Source: Osmia lignaria lignaria (lineage: Eukaryota > Arthropoda > Insecta > Hymenoptera > Megachilidae). Taken from it: 64,000 nucleotides of DNA. A program made the position numbers and the translations under genes. The stretch is taken from positions 6,202,501 through 6,266,500 of the forward strand of contig NC_135045.1 in the NCBI RefSeq assembly GCF_051020975.1, written 5' to 3'. This document shows, in pieces, positions 24,001 through 39,000 of this stretch (its first letter is position 1; every line of letters starts with the position of its first letter). Below the pieces are notes generated by a model, which saw only the letters and a program-made list of their open reading frames with translations, ran no database searches and was not told the origin of the DNA.

Positions 24001-27000
24001 GTAAAAAGCAATATTTTTTCTGATTATTATAACTCTTCAGTTATTTACTTTTTATATTGATCTGAAACTAACATCAGTTTTAATTATTATTCCGGAGTTC
24101 TAATTTGAAACTAGATCGTACGTGTCTATGCATTGGCTTTGAATATATTAATCACAAAATATTTCTTGTTTTATTTTTAATTCTTTTCTGTTCACGTTGC
24201 AACCTCAGCAAATTTTGGGGTTTACGAGAATCGAACGTTTGTAGCCAAAAATTAAATCGATCAGAAAGAATTTCAATTCTCAGATTGATTCGGAAGAAAT
24301 TGTGAAAGATAGAAGAGCAGCGATGATAAAATATGACTGAGAATTTGGTCGAATCGAAGATGATTGATCCGAACGAAATACTTCGTGAACTGTGAGTAAA
24401 TCTTTCATCGAGGGTCATCGATGATCGGTGCCATATTCGAAATACTCCTATTTCCAATCAACGAAGACCCAGTTCCATCATTCACGGGTTAAGAAAGTGA
24501 AAATGCATTGGAAATCAGCACGAGATATTGTCACTATTTTTCATTTCGCTTCTTTTACGTCAAAGAGTACCTTTAAATATTATCTGTACGCGTTAATGAA
24601 AAATTTCAATCTTTCAAAAATGAAGCCACATTTTTCATATGTATATAAGTACATAGAATGAAACAATCGATGCTTTGTAGATAAGTCAGAGATTATCAGG
24701 CCGGAAGATGAACCGATCGTCGTGATCGTAGAATCTTGAAAGGAACGAAAGCGAGTAAATGAAAGATAGGAAGAGGGTGAACAGGGACAAGAGGGTGGAA
24801 TATATGAGGTTCGAAGAGTTTCATCGAATATTTCGCGAATGGATTCTCGACAGTGCGTGATGGATTTTTAAACGTGCCCCCGATATTTCCAATTCGAACA
24901 TTTTCCGATCCAATAAACAGAGCGCAGGTATCGTGGTGAGCGGTGAAAATGAGCTGGCCTTCTTTACCTGAATGGAATCCTTTCCAGCCTCTCGTAATAT
25001 ATTCCTCGGCTGCGTGTATCCAGGCCCATTGCTATACAACAACGTTGTATACGGTTGTCCATCAACATCCGACATCTTGCTGTCAGAACCTGAAGCGGGA
25101 AAAGAGCACGCGATTAGTCCATCAATCAGGGAAATATCACAGACGAGAGGGTTGTAAATAGAGGGTAGATTAAACGGGATTCTGAGCATCGTTCCAATGG
25201 TTGTTTCATGAGGGGTACTTGTTGGAACGTATGGGGGATGAAGACCATAAAATATTATTGTGTTAGGTCGTCCCATAAGTTCCTACCGTCCTTCACATTG
25301 ATGTTCAAAGTAAAATATTGAACCTACCCTTAAGTATTCTGAAAGAACATTCTCCTCTATGAATTTCCATTTTTAGAATAAAACTATCATCTTGAATTTT
25401 GTTTTCAAAATTTCTTTAATACAAAGTGTTGAAAATGAATTTTTACTGTACCCATGATTTTTCTCATGAGTTTTTTAAATTTTCTTTTGTAACTACAAAT
25501 TTTCTAGAATTGTAAAACGGAACGTTCGATGGTTTGGTAGACAAGAATGGTAGAAAGCTGGAAACTGAAGCTAAGAAAATGAAGGAATGCGAGTTGCGTC
25601 CGGGATGGTAAAGCATTCCGGAAGTTCTCGGGGTTAAATCCTCTTTAAACACGCTTGATTCTCGCGTCTAAATGTTTTGAGAGTTATCCGGGATCGCGAT
25701 GAAGCATAAAAAGAATTCTTTCGTAAATTCCGCGGTCACGATTGGACCGTGAATTAAACGGCGTTTAAGTCGCTATCAAATGCCGCAAAACATTTAATTG
25801 TTGGAAAAGGCGGAGGCCAGTGTTTCATGAATAACTTTCAGCGTTCAGCTTTCGGTGGGAAGGAAATAGAGGAGGAAAAAGCGTAACGGTGAGTGAAGAA
25901 GACGTAGAGGAAGCGGAAGAATGGACTCGAGGGCATGCCCGGTGGCTGCTATGTTTTATTCAGGAGCGTCCTCTTCCTTTAGTTGGAATCTTCAAAAATA
26001 GACCGTCGACGTTTCACGCTGTCTGTCGTTTAACAATGTATAATTTAACCGTTTATTTGCCGTGCAAATTGTAACGCTGACATTAAACTCTGTTTCTCCA
26101 TAAAGATCCCGACGATTTCATGTTTTCCACCGACGGTTGCATAAATTTCGTATCGTTCGATAAAACCCGGAAAATGAGACAAGAAAATTTTAACAAATCT
26201 ATGTAGATCCGTCGGTTCCAAGTTTCGGAAGTTATAGCGTTTCGAATATCAAAATTTTGCAGGAATATTAATTTTTCGGATCCCTTTCTTCTCTCCATGA
26301 ATTTTATTAGTTTCACACATTTGCATTCATAGCTTGAAACAATCTGTGCGACATAGACACAGCAGCGATAGTTTATTACTGCCGGTTGAAAAGGAAAAAT
26401 AATCTCTGGAAATTTCAGCTCGCGATTTATCGTCGTGGAAATGGTTGGTCAGTTTCAAAGTAGAGCACAATGGAAGCAATGGAACACACATCACCTCGCA
26501 TCTATTTGACTTTCGGTGATCGTTATTAATCGTCCCTTTAAATAACGCTCTTCGCGGTCAATTGTTTCAGCGGAACGCTCTCTGAAATAAAGTATAGAAC
26601 GTAGCCGGTTCTCTGGATCCGACTGTTCCAGAATTCTTTTTTACCTCTACCACCAAATCGCTCGCGGTTAGTTTAAACTGATCGTTATTTAATTATGTTC
26701 AATTATTCAGTTTGCCCGCGTGCCATTCAGCGGGAATAAAATCGAGTTTAAAACGTCAGAATTCCTTTTGAACTTCGCGTTCTTCCGTTCGCTTTGCTAA
26801 ATCGCTCGTTTGCTCATTATTGAAAAACAATTACCCGATATTTCCGTGTAATTCAATATATTACACGCTCGAATCTTGTAACACTGTGTGTGTAATAACG
26901 CGAATTTCTCTGTATTAATTTTTAAATCTCTCATCATTGAAATTGTACTATTACAGAGAGATCTGTAACATTTAATTTCCGATTGAGTAATTAAAAGCAC

Positions 27001-30000
27001 TGATTTTCACGGTTTGTTTTCCGCGTATTTAGCACGCTATTCAAAAACGCCTGAATAAGGTGGAAACGTTTATGGCTCGTAATCTGCTGCGAATAGCTAC
27101 CTACATCGTATCTCTTTTATCGAGCAAATTAAACGACAAGATTCGTCGACGAAGCTAAGAGCTTTTGTACCCATTCTCGATGCCTTCTCGACGTGAGAGC
27201 TGAGCAAAGTATCTTCCATAACGTCGACGTCTTGTAAATTGAAGAGCCTATTCTAAATGATTGGACTCGTTTCTCCTTATGCAGACATTCAACGAATTGA
27301 AAATACAATTTACTGGCAAATATTGTCAAATGTAAATGCTTTGACTTTGTTCCGCTTAGATTGAAATTAATTAAATCTTCCTTAACCAGTAATATTAATA
27401 TGAAAATTGCCATCCAACATTTCACACGAGTTAAACTTAATTATTGAAAATAATTCAAAGTTACTTGCCCATCGTTACTTGCACCAAAGAAATTTGATTT
27501 TCATCAAAGGGGATATAATAATTTGAATTTTGATTGAAAAGTTTTCTAATAGTTTCGTGATCTCCTTTGTAATTGCGCCCTTAGGGCTGGATGAAACTAT
27601 AGAGGAAAGAGATCTCCAGGATCCTTCCATCTAAACATATCACTGCTCGAAAGGGTCGAAAGCAATTTCTGTCCGGTCTTTTCAGAAACTACTCTCCTTG
27701 TGAAAATAAAAAAAATAGAATTAAATTTTTTTTCCCAGTAAATGGCAGTTATTTCTTATACCAAGCTTAGAGAAGAATAAAATTCACGATTATATCTCGA
27801 AACTTGGTCTGCCAGGTAAATCGGTAATTTTTTTGTCCCTAACTAAGTAGTTGTCGAATCTCGTAAAAGTGTCGGTAGTAGGAAAATTAATAACTAAAGC
27901 TTCTTAGCAGATGTCGATACAAGGTGTAGCCTCGTTGAACATGCTTTTTCCGCATTAAAGAAACGTCTGGCATCGTTTTCGTTGCGCGAACGAGGAGGGT
28001 GTTGAACAGGGAGGCGTAGACCACCCTCGTGGACGACGCTATAATGCTTTATGTAATACAGTTGAGCCGATTACGCGGTGGCATTCTGCCATTAAATATT
28101 AATTACCACGTTGAAACATCGTGCATTAGTGGCGGGGTCAAGAGTAGCAGGGGAAGCAATTGGAGAAGTTAAACATACAGGCACACGTACAAGGATATAC
28201 AGTGCGGATAAAGCGAAATACAGGTCGATAATAGAAGCGCAGCTGCTGTGACCCAACAAAGAAACTCGTTTCGTCTCTTCTATACCGAAGGAATTGCACG
28301 ACTTTACAAAAGAATCGGAAACGAGAGTTCGAAGGATCATTACAAGTTAAGATTATCTTCTACTCAATTAGAATAAATTGAAGTATAATGAGTCGCTATT
28401 ATAATTCTAAAATAAACAAAAATAATAATGTTTCTATCAAAAATTAATCGCCCTATATTCCTCCAAATAATTGTAACTTCAAATATCAGATTAATTTTCT
28501 TGAAAATTTCTGGCGCACCCTTCGATCGTTTTAGAAATATGTTCTTCACCTTCAACCTTCTTTTCTACTCACAGCTTAGAACCGTAGCTATATTGTGCAC
28601 ATTCTGGCGATAAAAAAACGTCTCTAGAGCTCTTTCTCTAAAAAATGAGGGCAAGTGATCGGAAAGTTCAAGATGAACAGAGAGATATCAAGCGTCGTCC
28701 TTGAATTGATTAAATTAATGCTTAAAGCCAGGCGAATCTAATCCACGATTTTCTAACTGAATTTATTTTTATATAGTTTAAGAATACCTAGAAAAATACT
28801 AACCAATATTTTTTTCTTTTCACAGAAACAAGTCCAAATATTGAAGCTTTTCCCTGGAAAGGAACGCACTCTGCAAGGTAAGTGAATCCTTCGTCTGACT
28901 ATATACGTTCCTATTTTACTTGTCCGACCAAATATCCCTTATTCTACTTGCTCGACGCGTCGAGTGGTATAGCGGATAGAGCCGGGTGTAGTCGATCGCC
29001 AATGGCGTCCAACGTGTTAATAAATATCTCAGTAGAAAGGGGGCGATGTAGCGCGAGCGATTTAAGAGCGCTTATCGGAAGAAGGGACAATCTATCAACG
29101 TTAATCTTCCGGTACAATTGCTGTCGGACGTGGCGAGGTAGCGGGCAATAAGCTTCTCGCGGCTGCTGGTGTTCGTGTGGCCGAGCGGAATGCGATGCTT
29201 CGGAAGTTCATTGGGCAGGCCAGAAGTTCTCGGAATGCAGGGAACTATAGCGAAGGATAACCTTCGTTGGGTGGTGGCTCGGGGATCGTTTATAAATCAG
29301 CTCTCGGATGCGTCCCTCTATCACGAGCCGTTCGAACACGTTTCACCCTCGTTCCGGTTGCATGCACGCTTCGAGTCAGCCCCATTAACGGGCGACTATA
29401 TAAGATCACGAAAGCGCATCCCAGGGACGCGAAAGTTATGCGATGGCAGCGGCTCACGAAAGTGGATCCGTTCCCCTTCTTAGAACTTAAATTAGAGAAT
29501 GCAAGGCTGAACGAGATAGTAGGAGGTCCGTTTTTATGCCGGGACACGGATTCTTTGACATCGCCGGACACGTTCCAATTTTCCTCGCTAGTTTCGTAGC
29601 CGGTTGACGATGTAGTAAGCGTTCGAGTAATCGAATCGTTAGGGAATCCATCCACTGCCACCTTTCATCCTATTTCAGTCTCCTTTGTACCGAGGATCGT
29701 AGCACAAAAGGACGTTAAGGTATCTTCTTTACGGACCGTTGTTACCTTGTATATATTTGTCGTGAATTGAAAAAGGATTTCTTTGATGGATGTTTTCCGA
29801 AAGGAGCTGCTCGTCTAACGCGGTTAAAGCGATTGTTGTTCTTGGTGATTGAGAAGAACATTTCGTAGTGTTAAAGGGTATCAGAAATATTGTTCGGTTT
29901 GGATTTCTCTGTGGATGAGTTCCTTCATTTAGCGAATACACTTCAACCCTTTGAGGTGAATCCTTCGAGCCTCTGAATCTATTCATCAAAACGATTCGGA

Positions 30001-33000
30001 CATAATCAAACTGTCCTCGGCTATCACTTCCATACCATAGGCTCGCCATTTGCGTCGAATCGACAGAGGGAAAATCAATTCTCATTGTAAATATCCACCT
30101 GACCAAGCGGCCCTTCGAAATCACCAGGACAACGAGACACGTCGCTCGGCCATTCGTTCCAATTGTAGCCGGCTATCAAAGCCGGGGAAACGACGATGCA
30201 TCGGTGCCAGTCCGGGCCCAGTCGTCGATCGATTCGTTTCAACGAAACGGCCCTCACTTTCGTCCGTATGTAGCCCGGATGTCAAACAACCGAATCCCTT
30301 CGATTTGTTCCCGCGAGACACACTTCGCAACGAACAGGAATCGACGATTCCGCCGTGGATTTCGCTGAAACTTTAATCGGCCTATCGCGTCACAGCCAGC
30401 CTGATGTTTGACACTGTCAGCCGCGGGAAGTCGCGCGGGCACAAAGAAAGAGCTATGTTTCCTGCTATCATAAAGCTGCCACGTCACCGTGGCATGTTTA
30501 TTACCCTGGTGGATAACGACCAGACGAACGACCGCCATTCACGAACTTACCGAAGCAATAATAGAATAACAAGGCGAGAGGGTGTGTACTTTCGCGGAGC
30601 TATAGCTCGTTCTTTTCTAGGGGATGCTTTCGAATCAGAACGCTAGACGAGTTTCGGTCATTACCTTCGGTAAGATAAGGATAAGTTTCGGGGATACCAC
30701 CGAGGCAAATCTCCGTTAAATTGTGTTTCTTTTTTTCTTCTTCTTCTTTACCTTAACCAAGGATTTCTGTGCCCAAGTGGCGGGATGGCGGGTTTGATAA
30801 CAGGCAGTAAAAAGAGAACCACGGAAATGCAGGGACGTTTTGAAAGGGACCGGAAACGGGCGTGGAAGAGGATTTATTTAAACGATTTAAGCACAGAGTT
30901 TTTTTAATGAAGGAATCTCATTTGTTTTTTGTTTTTAATATTCTCGGTTAAAACCTCTGAACCATTATTTTTGTTATATCAATTTCAGTCATTTTTATTT
31001 CTCTTTCAACTAAGGAAATTGCTGAGGAATTTTAGAATAATTGAAATTTCATTTTGGCTCTCTTCAGGTTCGTCTTTATTATTTTTTATATATTATTAAT
31101 TTCTCGTGTATTTTATTAAACTATTGACAGTATTTATCTATAATGATCGATTTTTCATCGAACACAGTCGGGTACTCTTGGATTGGCCATTTATTTGTTA
31201 TTGTTATACCAAATTCATCCGAATGTTTCTTTCAATTGTTAACTTGAACGAACATGTATCTCAATTTTTTTGACAGCTGCCGCTCAAAAATTGTTTCCGA
31301 TTCATTTGCTCTCGCACGTCGACGACCCGTATGGTGCTCTATCAAAAAATATTGGCAAACTTTGCTCGCCAACGGGCTGAAACAGCGAGTGTATGAGAAT
31401 TACTGGAACGCAAAGTACCTAAATGACGGATGTTTCGGCGGTAAAAGTGAAAAGCAAACGTTTGTGGTTTCAGTCGGACGAAGTGAATGATTGTTTCACT
31501 TCGTCCAAGTTGTTATTACCCGGTAATTTCATATTCGAACCGACTGACACTTATTTCTATAGTCGAATTGCTCTTATAACTTTCCAACTTGGAATGAGAC
31601 CCAGCGTGACATCACGATCCACTACAAATATTCCTATTTGTGTAGCTTAATTTTTTCCTTTTTTTAATTCGACGTGGAAACTATTCTGCAAGTCTCGCTA
31701 TAATTATTTGTCTAAAGGAAATCAGGTTTTCGTTCATCGGTTCTCTAACTTCAGGATGTGTACATGTTGTTACTACAACGAATTTCAATCAATAAACGTT
31801 CAATCAGCAGGAGTTTAATTGTATTTACACAGGATACACGGCGTACAAATAATGAGGTATTCTAGTAATAGAATATTCGAATAATGAGCGAACGGTTAAT
31901 CAGTGTAATACACTTTAATATAATTTTACGTTAAATGTTGTAACGAAATTACATCGCCGCATGGTTGATTAAGTAATAGTCCCTGATTTATAACTTTGCA
32001 GTTCACCGTAATCTCGTTGTAAAATGCAAAACTTTCCTTTACGTTGGCTTTCTGAAACTTGCCGAAATTCGTTGATGCAAATGCAGCTTTCAGTTTCTCT
32101 AGCTCACGGAAAGCTGCATAATGTAAAAGATCTTTTTATCTTTTGATGCGAAATTCTAGGGAAATAAACAAGGAGCTGCTGTGAAATGAATTTTATTATA
32201 ATTTTTTACAACGGAATGTTTGCGAGGACAGGAAAATTTAATTAGCAAATAATGATCAAATAAATTATCAAAGAGAGTTAATTATCTAATCCTTTTCAAT
32301 CATTCTGAAATTCATTACAAACCTGTTAATACTGTTTTCCATTTTAATGTTGACGACAGACGATCTTCGTCAAATGCAGTTTAAGCAACGCTTTCAAAGC
32401 GTTTTATGCAAAAGCTTGAACGAAAAGCAACTCGTATTCTGTGCGAAATCGTGTGAGCAATAAAGGAACGTCTCTCTCAGTAACGTAATTAAACGTAGTC
32501 TTTGCCTTCGTTATCGTTGTTGCATTTTACTCGATCTTGACGCATTAAGCGGTAGCGGATCGAATCTACATGAAAATTAATTGAAACTTCATATTGGTAG
32601 TCTTAAGGTCAGAAAATTGAGCAAGATACTTGTAAAGATGTTGTAAAGAACCCTGTTGTTTCCTGAGCTCAGTTGAGTTTATCTTAGTTCTTCTTTAGTA
32701 TTAAATATCAAATTGATAACAAATTAATGCTGAAAAATTATTGCAGTTTTTCTATTGTATTTTGAATACGTCTGCAGCTTCATTTTTTGAATTAATTTCC
32801 TTAGGTATGTATAATCAGAATTTAATCAAGTTTCTAATTAATACATTTTTTTAACTTCCTGAAAATTTCTATTAAGAGGAGGATCACAATGTTGTAGAAC
32901 ACAGTATTAGGAATTTTGGTTTAGATTCGAATCAATCCTGAATCTAATGACCTCGCGATCCTAGTATCGGAGATATTGATCCTATAATACCAGCAAATCC

Positions 33001-36000
33001 TGCAGAATTCCAAGGATTCCTTGCTCTACAGGGACAGTAGGACCTCTCAAATCTTCAGGACTAGTGAAACTCTCGTGTAATTCTCAATGTCATTGATTCT
33101 TCTTTTTGCCTTCGTACATCTGAACCTTTTACAAATACTCCAGTTTTATTGAAAATTCTATATATTTTTGGTATCTATGAATTTGTAGAATTCTTAAATA
33201 AACTCCAAATCTACATCATCTTCTCAATTCTTCTCAATTCTTCCTTTTTTTCTTTGGTCAGTATTAAAATGTCCTTATTGATCATACACGTCGCTCCTAT
33301 ACGAGTATATATACACATACATGTACGAATGTCTGAATATATCTGTTCGTGTAGAATCTAAGTGAAATGCATTCCTTGCCTTTCCGATCGGTGGTGCGTG
33401 ATTAAATTTCGTTTCCAGGGGAATGGTATCTATTTGAAAGGTCGACGACGATTGCCATGTTTCCAGAAAATTGTTCATTCTCCGCGGATAACGTAGTCTG
33501 AAGAAGTATGATTAGAATGTTGTATCAATACGACCATTGGAACGTTATATAATTTTCAGCAAATTACCTACATGATAGTATGTTGTAGAACTTTTAGATT
33601 AGAATTATATTCTAAAAAAATGATTTTTATCATGTTTTCTGTACCTTGTTAAAATTTGCCTTTTAAACAAGTGTAAAGGAGAAGAGTGTTAAAAATTATT
33701 TGGCTAACTTCTAACGCCAATTGTTTTGAAATATTTGATGAAAGTGACTTATTTATTAATTTTAAAGAATTCTATTTTATAGAACATATGTGGTTAGCAT
33801 TTGGGACACACAGAAAGAGAGGATTTTAATGCATCTTATATTGTCAAAGTTATTTCGTTAGTTGCTACTTTCTGGATATTTCTCCTTTGTGGATTTAAGA
33901 GTTCCTTTTTTCCATGCAAGTAGACGATATTTCCGATCTCACAATTATTATAGAATGCCAGGAAAGAAGAAAAGCTTGCGTAGAACTCAGACGCGTGTTC
34001 TCTATCGTACACGACGCTCTTTGTTTTTCTTGAAATATTTTTCCTACGTGAATCGACTTTCTGCGCCAGCTGCTCTCAATACCGAGGAATAACAATTTTC
34101 CTCTAGCTTAAGAAGGTAGAGAAACTCTGAATATGGAAGGAAATTCTTAGGAGGACTATGCGTCCCTTTCGACGACTTCAAGTATATGATTAAATTATAT
34201 GAAAACACTTCAGATAATATTCCAATTACGAACAATTTTGAATAATAGCACGGCTTTATACAGAGTGCCTCTCAATCGTTAGAACAATGTACCTGGAATA
34301 TTTCCAATAATATTTAATGAATTAACCCATTAATTTCCAGGGGTCGAAAATATATTATTTTCAAAATAATAGGGAAGAATTCACAGATTTAGAGATATTA
34401 ACGTTTTTTTTTAGAGAAATAAAAACGAGCGACAAAATAGAGACGTGTCGCTATAATTAACGGGGTGCACTAGTTAGATTTAGAGTTCATTCGTCACACG
34501 AAGGGAGTCGACATGTTTTTTCGTGGAAATAGACGGTTTGAAAACTTTCTTCTGGCAGATTTATTCACGAACTTTCTACCAAATAAATTCATGTTTGACA
34601 CTTATTGCCCCGTATGCTCTCCTACAGACGAACTCTTTCGTATACGACATCTTTGACAGCTGTGTGATATATTCTTCGTGCTGTCAGCCATTATCAAGGA
34701 TTTTTCAGTACACGTGAAGCTATTCAACGTAAAAGTCCAATTTTTACTGAAAATTTTCAACCATCACTTATCTACATTGTAGTGCATTAACAATCGTAAA
34801 ACTATTTCTTTCAGAAAAATTATATTATTTAACAAGAATAATATCTCGATTTAAAATAGAGCATTTTAAACCATTTTTACCTTTTCTAAACCCTTCCCAG
34901 AGGTTGATTAATGATTCATTTTTTCACTTCATCATAAACATCCACGATCCAATTACAATTGTTACAAAACGACGCAGCGTTAAACCCCCGTTTTGTTGAC
35001 AATTAATTAACAAAATGGTCGACGAGTGACGTTGCAAAAATACAAATAACATAAATTCATCAAAACGTGGCGCTGTTCGCTTGAAAAATGAATGGTACAC
35101 TTGTAGGGATCTGAATCATGACACGAAGGTATATTTCATTTATAATCTTCGTATATCATTGAGATCGTATTTCTACTCTATCGAGTCTTTTTCCCTTTTA
35201 TTCAGATAATTCGAATGTAAAGAGCATTCTTCTCTTCTGAACTAAGCCGGTCGGGGAGGGGTTTCGTGACAGACCGAGTAATTTCGTGCGAAAAGAAATT
35301 CAAAGGCATGGAAATGAACTAGTTATACATACTATATAACGTACATTGAATCGAATCGGATCAACTGAGATCCGATCAGATCTAGAAACGAATGTTAGTT
35401 TCATTGAAATTCGTGACCACTTTGAAAACAGACGAAAAATCGATTCGATTCGAGAAACGCAAAGGATGCTTTTGAAGGGTGAAATACCAGTTCACCAGTT
35501 TGTAACAAAAAGCTATTAAAAGGATCGCATGTCCTTTTAATTGGAAAATTTTTTGTTTTTCTTGCTTTCATCGATCGTGACGTTTTTCTTTTTACATGTA
35601 TTATATATAATATACGATTTAATCAAACGGGAAGAACTGAATATCGTACTCGGTTTCTTTTCAAGGGTACTTTATATCAGAGTTTTAACAGGTTGCTTAA
35701 TATTTAATATTAAGTAATATTAAGTATTAAATATTAAATATTTAATGAAGAGCTCTAACATATGTACGATGGTTCAATGATTCTAAAGTAGAGAGTAACA
35801 GCGAGATGTTCCTGGATTAATAATTAAGCAGTTACCTTGTATTACTTCTTCGTTCTGCTGTTCTGAGTAATATAACGAGATTGAAGTAAACCACTATCCG
35901 TAATTAAAAGTAAAATTTATAAAAATACAGCCTCGTGAAAAATTTCAATCACTTCATAAAATCGTTGCTTTGAAGTTTATTTAAGTTACATTGGCGCTTT

Positions 36001-39000
36001 GATTATTTTTATTGGAAAGCCTGCAACTATAAGTGTTGTTCAGTTGAAAATGCCAAGAATTATATTTTGGAAAATTTTCACGCTACCAAAATTTCATTCT
36101 TTACACTATGTCAGATCCTTTCCGCAAGAACGATGAATAGTTACTCAGGGAATTTAGCTTAGGTAACGATTCGGAGCTTAGCCTTAATCCGATGGTCGTG
36201 CAGGCCGGCAAGCTTAGACTCGAGTTAGGGTTAAGAAGGCTATATAAACCCGTCATAAATCCACTGTTAGACCATTTAGAGTGTTTGCACTGCTAGAAGG
36301 GGGATACCTTTCGATACTACCTTTTCATAGTATCGTGCTTATTTAATAAACAATTTATATGTAATTATCTCGTTATATGTAAATATTTCTTTTATTTTAC
36401 AAAATAATATTTATTAAACATCAGCTGAAAATATTTTTCTCTGCGATAATAAATACGCGAACTTCGTTCGTTAGGGGTTTGAAAAAGAGAGATCAATGAA
36501 CGTTTATCAGTACTAATTACTTCTCATAACCCTTCATCTTTATTTCACTCACGGTTTTAATCACTGGGAAACATTCGACGGGGTCTCACGAACGAGTAAT
36601 CAAGAAAAGTATTTTCCGTTCGATCGCTTTCATTAATGAATTGTTGATTAAGCAGCATTCAGCAAATTACAAATATGTCAGAATCAAAATTTCAATAATG
36701 ATTAATTACTGTTAAATTCTAATCTAAAATTGAATTGATCATTTACCAAATATCCTCGAGACCAGAGGAAAGGGAACGATTGAAGATACGATCTCGTCTA
36801 AAATTTCGCAGCTAGAGACAGAGATAATTAATCGACTCTTGAAAAATGCAACGAACCGTGTCGCCAGATTAAGTTCCGTCTCATAATTCGCAGCCGCCAG
36901 CACAGATGGCTAAATGACGCGGGTGTGCTCGATCGACCGATTAAATATGCTTTAATCTGGGTCGTATCGATGGCGAGGAATCAGTGTGCCGTAAATTGCA
37001 ATTAAATTCTTAAATGAAGTCCAAGGTGGTGTTGGTTCGCAGCAGGTACGACTTTCATTTCTCGCCGCGGCCATCTTTTATTCGACCCCCGTTGCGTTTC
37101 TATGGCCTCGTAACAGCACTCGTAATTTAACGTAATTTGCGGCAAATAAATTATATCCCGGATACGACCGGTTTAATTGCTTCGTCCAACACACTCGCGC
37201 CGTGTAAAGTAATCCGATTTAATGAACGACTTCCACTGAAAACATTTCAACTTGCTGCTTTGTCCTTGGAATTCGGCCCTTTTTCCCAACCCTTTCCATC
37301 GATAGCTTCTCGATTTCGTTATTCCAGTCTCCTGAACGCGAATCCTTTTCTTTATTTTTTTTTTCTTTCCTTCGAGCACTCGCCTGGAAAGGGGAAACGA
37401 ATCGACGATGCAATTATAACGAACGATGAAGACATCGTTAAGATGTTTCGTAGAAAGCTTTGCAACGGACTTGATAAAACTTCTCCGGTATCGTGTTCAG
37501 AAGTTTATTAAGGTTACCGAGCTGTTTCCACGTGCACAAGATAGCCATCCTCAGATGAAACAATATTACACAGCTAGAAGCTGTTGTCGTCAGACCGAGC
37601 AATACGATATTCATGCCGAACCTTTGAATCTTATTAGAAAGAATCCGTAAAAGGGTATTTCCCTTGCCATTCAGTTTTCAATTTCTTTGAATACCTTTCG
37701 CCTTGAAGTGCAATGCCACCGACGATGAGTATAGATTCTGGTTAAGATGTGCCCTTTAGAATTGAGCATTCCTTTGAACCCTTTCGAAGTTAAATGTTTT
37801 TTGATAAACATGTATTTAGTATTCCACTGTCTTTAGTTGAGTTTATGTCGAAAATTGCATCAGTTCTATTTTGTTTGATATATTTTATTTAATGTGACTG
37901 GCGTAACTCCTTGTCTGACCATATACTGACACGTTCTACTTTCGCACAGAAATTCTGTACCATCCATGTACAGGAGTATTTCTAACCTACTACAAATCTT
38001 TTCTTTCTACTTTACCATGCACGACCTTATCCTCATTCGCCTGTGAGCTTCTCATTCTACGTGTTCAGACATAAATCGAGCTGTTCTACATAGCTCGGAC
38101 ATCTTTTCCTACTTATCCGATAAAATAAAGTGTCGTGATTCTTCCCGAGGAACGATTGTATTTCAGGATTGTTGAGAAATCTATTCTCTTAATTAATCTC
38201 TATATCTTTTCTGGGATATCTAACAATTTTATGAATATTTATTATGATACGAGTAACACAGAGGATGAATCGTTAGTGATTCGTGAAATGGTGACCGAAC
38301 GACTCGGTGAAATTTCCCCGAATCATGGATTACCGGCGATTGTAATTTCTCCAAGGGAGTCACGACATCAGTCGACGGAACATCGTCAATTTATAGCGCT
38401 GTCAAGGGAGATCAATTACGTAGAATCCCTGCTGACGAGCTGCATACCCTTGGGGCTATAAGGGTAGCGCCAGACATCTAATCCTTTTACGGAGTTCCAC
38501 GTGGACTCCGGGGATGCCTTCGGATCTTATAAAGAATGGATGACGCTTTTTTATACCCGTCCAAGTGATAAAAAGTTTCTTTGCCGTGCAAGAAATTCGA
38601 TCACAACGCACGTAAGAGTTTTACGATTGCTTCGAATGTCGATTTAAGGGTATATTTAATTTCGATTGATTCCGCTGTTCCTTGTTTACCTTTGCGAAAG
38701 AAACGCTCGTCGAATTAACGCTGCTGCACAGTTGGAAATAATTCTTCGGAACAGAGATTCTGGAACGGTTGATTCGAGAACGTGCCACGGTCATAAGTAG
38801 TTTTTCGCGAAACAAGCAGAACCCGGCCTGTTAGTCGACCGAATGATCGGCGGAAAGAGCTGGTTCGAAAGTTGTGAAAAGAGTTTTCCACCCTGCTGAC
38901 TTTCACATTCGTCGCACGTTGTAACGATTGTTTTCGCCGTGGTAGAAAGTAATCAAATAGAGAACGAAACACTGACGCGAGCGATCGACAATCGAATTAC

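Noticed and set aside
29174..29245. tRNA-like start (GTGTGGCCGAGCGG) resembling the A box of a Ser or Leu tRNA
   Set aside because: No B box of the GGTTCGANTCC type follows and no acceptor stem pairs, so it is not a tRNA gene.
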